A stretch of DNA of 5,992 bases, taken from an uncultured Emergencia sp. Its GTDB lineage: Bacteria > Bacillota > Clostridia > Peptostreptococcales > Anaerovoracaceae. Made by a program: the position numbers and the translations under genes. The stretch is from NCBI GenBank assembly GCA_902476665.1, contig CABSEO010000136.1, positions 1-5,992 on the forward strand. The letters run 5' to 3'. This document shows positions 4,613-5,992 of the stretch, piece by piece. The notes beneath the pieces were generated by a model, which did no database searches, was not told where the DNA came from, and saw only the letters and a list, made by a program, of their open reading frames with translations. Numbering within the stretch: position 1 is the stretch's first letter; each line of letters starts with the position of its first letter.

Positions 4613-5992
4613 TCTCTGAAACAGAGACGGTTTCTTTGTTTCAATCTCAGTACTGCAGGCAGCTTCTGCGGCTTTTGTCATCAGAAGCTGCTGGCAGTCT
4701 ATTTTTTTATCCCATTCATTTTGTTCCGGTTCAACATATTGCGCATCAGGCCGGAGAATTCTTCCTTTAATATTATCGGCAAGACATGCATCCAGTATTT
4801 CCCGGATTTTCTGTCTGCATTCCGGATCAGACACCGGACAGGCAACTTCTACACGCCGCTGCGTATTTCTCGTCATGAAATCAGCAGAGGAAATATAGAT
4901 TTTTTCCTCACCTCCTCTTCCGAAACAGTAAATACGGGAATGCTCGAGGAATCTTCCTACAATACTCTTAATATGAATATTTTCGGTTTTGTCTTCTATC
5001 CCCGGCAAAATACAGCAGATTCCTCTGACTATCATTTTTATCTCAACACCTGCACAGGAGGCTTCTTTCAGTTTTTCTATAATATCTAAATCTGTAATAG
5101 AATTCAGTTTCAAGATAATTTCACCGTTGATCAGATCAATCACGGCAGATTTCAGTGAATTTGGAGATACCAGAAGCCTGTGATAGACTCCATGAAGATT
5201 GCTGATGGCCATATTTTTGAAAAACTCAGCGGCATCGCTTCCGATTTCCGGATCAGTTGTAATCAGTGATAAATCTGTATACTGCTTTGCAGTTTTTTCG
5301 TTATAATTGCCTGTTCCTATCTGTGTGATATAATGAATTCCGCCTTTGTCACGCATGGTTATCAGACAGATCTTTGAATGTATTTTATAATCCTCAACGC
5401 CGTAGATTACTGTGCATCCTGCATCTTCCAGATGTTCAGACCAGTCAATATTATTCTGTTCATCAAATCTGGCTCTCAACTCAATGATTACGGTAACATC
5501 TTTTCCATTTTCCGCTGCCTGACATAGATATTCCACAAGTTTAGCCTGGCTTGCCAGTCTGTAAATCGTAATTTTAACAGATATCACAGCAGGATCCTGT
5601 GAGGCCTCTTTCAAGAGACGCAAAAACGGCTCCATAGATTCATAAGGATAAGAAAGAAGTACATCTTTCTGCTGCACCTGTGTAATCATTTTCAGATTGC
5701 GTTTCAGCTGCGGGTTTTCCTGAGGATCAAAGCGACTATAAGACAATGCACTTGCTTTATCTTGAGGGAGCTGATGGATCAGCCCAAAGGCATATCCCAT
5801 CGTAAAAGGTAATTTAGTTATGTAAACCTGTTCCGTGGAAAGTCCGATTTTTTCCGTGAGATAACCCGTAAACTCCTTACTGATCGAATTGGATATTTCA
5901 AGGCGTACAGCGGCCAGACGACGCCTTTGTTTCAGCACTTTTTTCATTTTTTTGCGAAAATCTGCGCCGAAATCAAATTCTTCATCGTCTGG
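4589..5992 (-). CDS. ppk: polyphosphate kinase PPK1, 5' end cut by window edge
   Basis: Makes long-chain polyphosphate from ATP, usually at the inner face of the membrane. Only the C-terminal 467 residues of a protein usually near 700 are present. The frame stays open past Met at 5947 to the edge and encodes DDEEFDFGADFRKKM, leading into LKQRRRLAAVRLEI, a junction typical of internal PPK1 sequence, so 5947 is not the start. Counting from that Met: DVLLSYPYESMEPF (95-108), IYRLA (128-132), RARFDE (158-163), phosphoaccepting His190 in KIHSK, GTGNYNEKTA (211-220), RGICCILPGI (308-317), the second catalytic His336 in FLEHSRIY, and SSADFMTRN (353-361) followed by RRVEV. Both phospholipase-D-like active-site halves are thus intact. 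The tail after about 400 is divergent and ends TGA at 4589. The gene overlaps the convergent regulator by 24 bases. No ppk terminator is evident. Confidence 0.96.
   Translation of the reverse strand, partial: PDDEEFDFGADFRKKMKKVLKQRRRLAAVRLEISNSISKEFTGYLTEKIGLSTEQVYITKLPFTMGYAFGLIHQLPQDKASALSYSRFDPQENPQLKRNLKMITQVQQKDVLLSYPYESMEPFLRLLKEASQDPAVISVKITIYRLASQAKLVEYLCQAAENGKDVTVIIELRARFDEQNNIDWSEHLEDAGCTVIYGVEDYKIHSKICLITMRDKGGIHYITQIGTGNYNEKTAKQYTDLSLITTDPEIGSDAAEFFKNMAISNLHGVYHRLLVSPNSLKSAVIDLINGEIILKLNSITDLDIIEKLKEASCAGVEIKMIVRGICCILPGIEDKTENIHIKSIVGRFLEHSRIYCFGRGGEEKIYISSADFMTRNTQRRVEVACPVSDPECRQKIREILDACLADNIKGRILRPDAQYVEPEQNEWDKKIDCQQLLMTKAAEAACSTEIETKKPSLFQRLFKFSAS
4612..4639 (+). terminator. 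weak hairpin at the regulator stop codon
   Basis: A 7-bp perfect stem (GTCTCTG / CAGAGAC, 4612-4618 with 4622-4628) with an AAA loop starts at the last base of the regulator's stop codon. It is followed by GGTTTCTTTGTTT, which is T-rich but interrupted. It could pause or partly end regulator transcription. The stretch also codes for part of the last dozen PPK residues, so acting on the ppk strand would remove the ppk stop codon. Confidence 0.4.
4653..4708 (+). terminator. intrinsic terminator of the regulator, inside ppk coding sequence
   Basis: Arms 4653-4668 and 4682-4697 pair over 4 bp, a two-base mismatch, then 10 perfect bp (GCAGCTTCTG with CAGAAGCTGC), around a 13-base loop. The hairpin is followed after four bases by seven T residues (4702-4708). 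It lies 40-96 bases past the regulator stop and has a T-run only on the plus strand. On the minus strand it encodes about PPK residues 415-434. Confidence 0.75.

Noticed and set aside
4721..5183. Plus-strand open frames opposite ppk (4721-5089, 4989-5183).
   Set aside because: They are opposite conserved catalytic PPK1 sequence and look like antisense shadows.
5945..5947. ATG taken as the start of ppk.
   Set aside because: The frame continues to the window edge with PPK1-like sequence just upstream, and a 452-residue PPK1 would lack the N-terminal third of the enzyme.

Overview
The window looks like chromosome from a spore-forming, low-to-moderate-GC Clostridia bacterium, probably of the Lachnospiraceae type. 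The basis is strong AAGGAGG-type ribosome sites, housekeeping promoters of TTGACA/TATAAT type, and a very cysteine-rich spore-surface-like protein behind a sequence that fits a late mother-cell (sigma-K) promoter. The genus is inference. I see no mobile element, phage gene, CRISPR array, tRNA or rRNA.

Left part (2-1940, all minus strand): a compact operon read right to left. It holds a small two-helix membrane protein, an M16 zinc peptidase of the processing-peptidase/MlpA type, and dUTPase (dut). Gene gaps are 5 and 11 bases, and the ribosome sites of the two downstream genes overlap the end of the gene before them. The 158-base gap at 1941-2098 holds a candidate minus-strand promoter. Overlapping it and pointing the other way is a close match to the sigma-K consensus.

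Middle (2099-3202, plus strand): one monocistronic gene for a 344-residue protein with 36 cysteines and a His/Cys/Pro/Arg-rich tail, ended by a strong intrinsic terminator. With the sigma-K-like promoter it is best read as a structural protein of the spore coat or exosporium. This is the least ordinary gene in the window.

Right part (3220-5992): endonuclease III (nth, minus) and a GntR/FCD regulator (plus) diverge from a 106-base region with two strong housekeeping promoters set back to back. The nth promoter lies so close to its ATG that the mRNA should be leaderless, and no ribosome site is visible. The regulator converges on polyphosphate kinase (ppk, minus). The two genes overlap by 24 bases at their stops, and the likely terminators of the regulator lie inside the ppk coding sequence. 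ppk is cut by the right window edge; only its C-terminal two thirds are present.

Most of the content is core metabolism and repair: dUTP removal, base-excision repair and polyphosphate synthesis. No multi-gene novel system is evident. The points worth following are the cysteine-rich protein with its sporulation promoter, the promoter architecture around nth and gntR, and the unstudied small membrane partner of the M16 peptidase.
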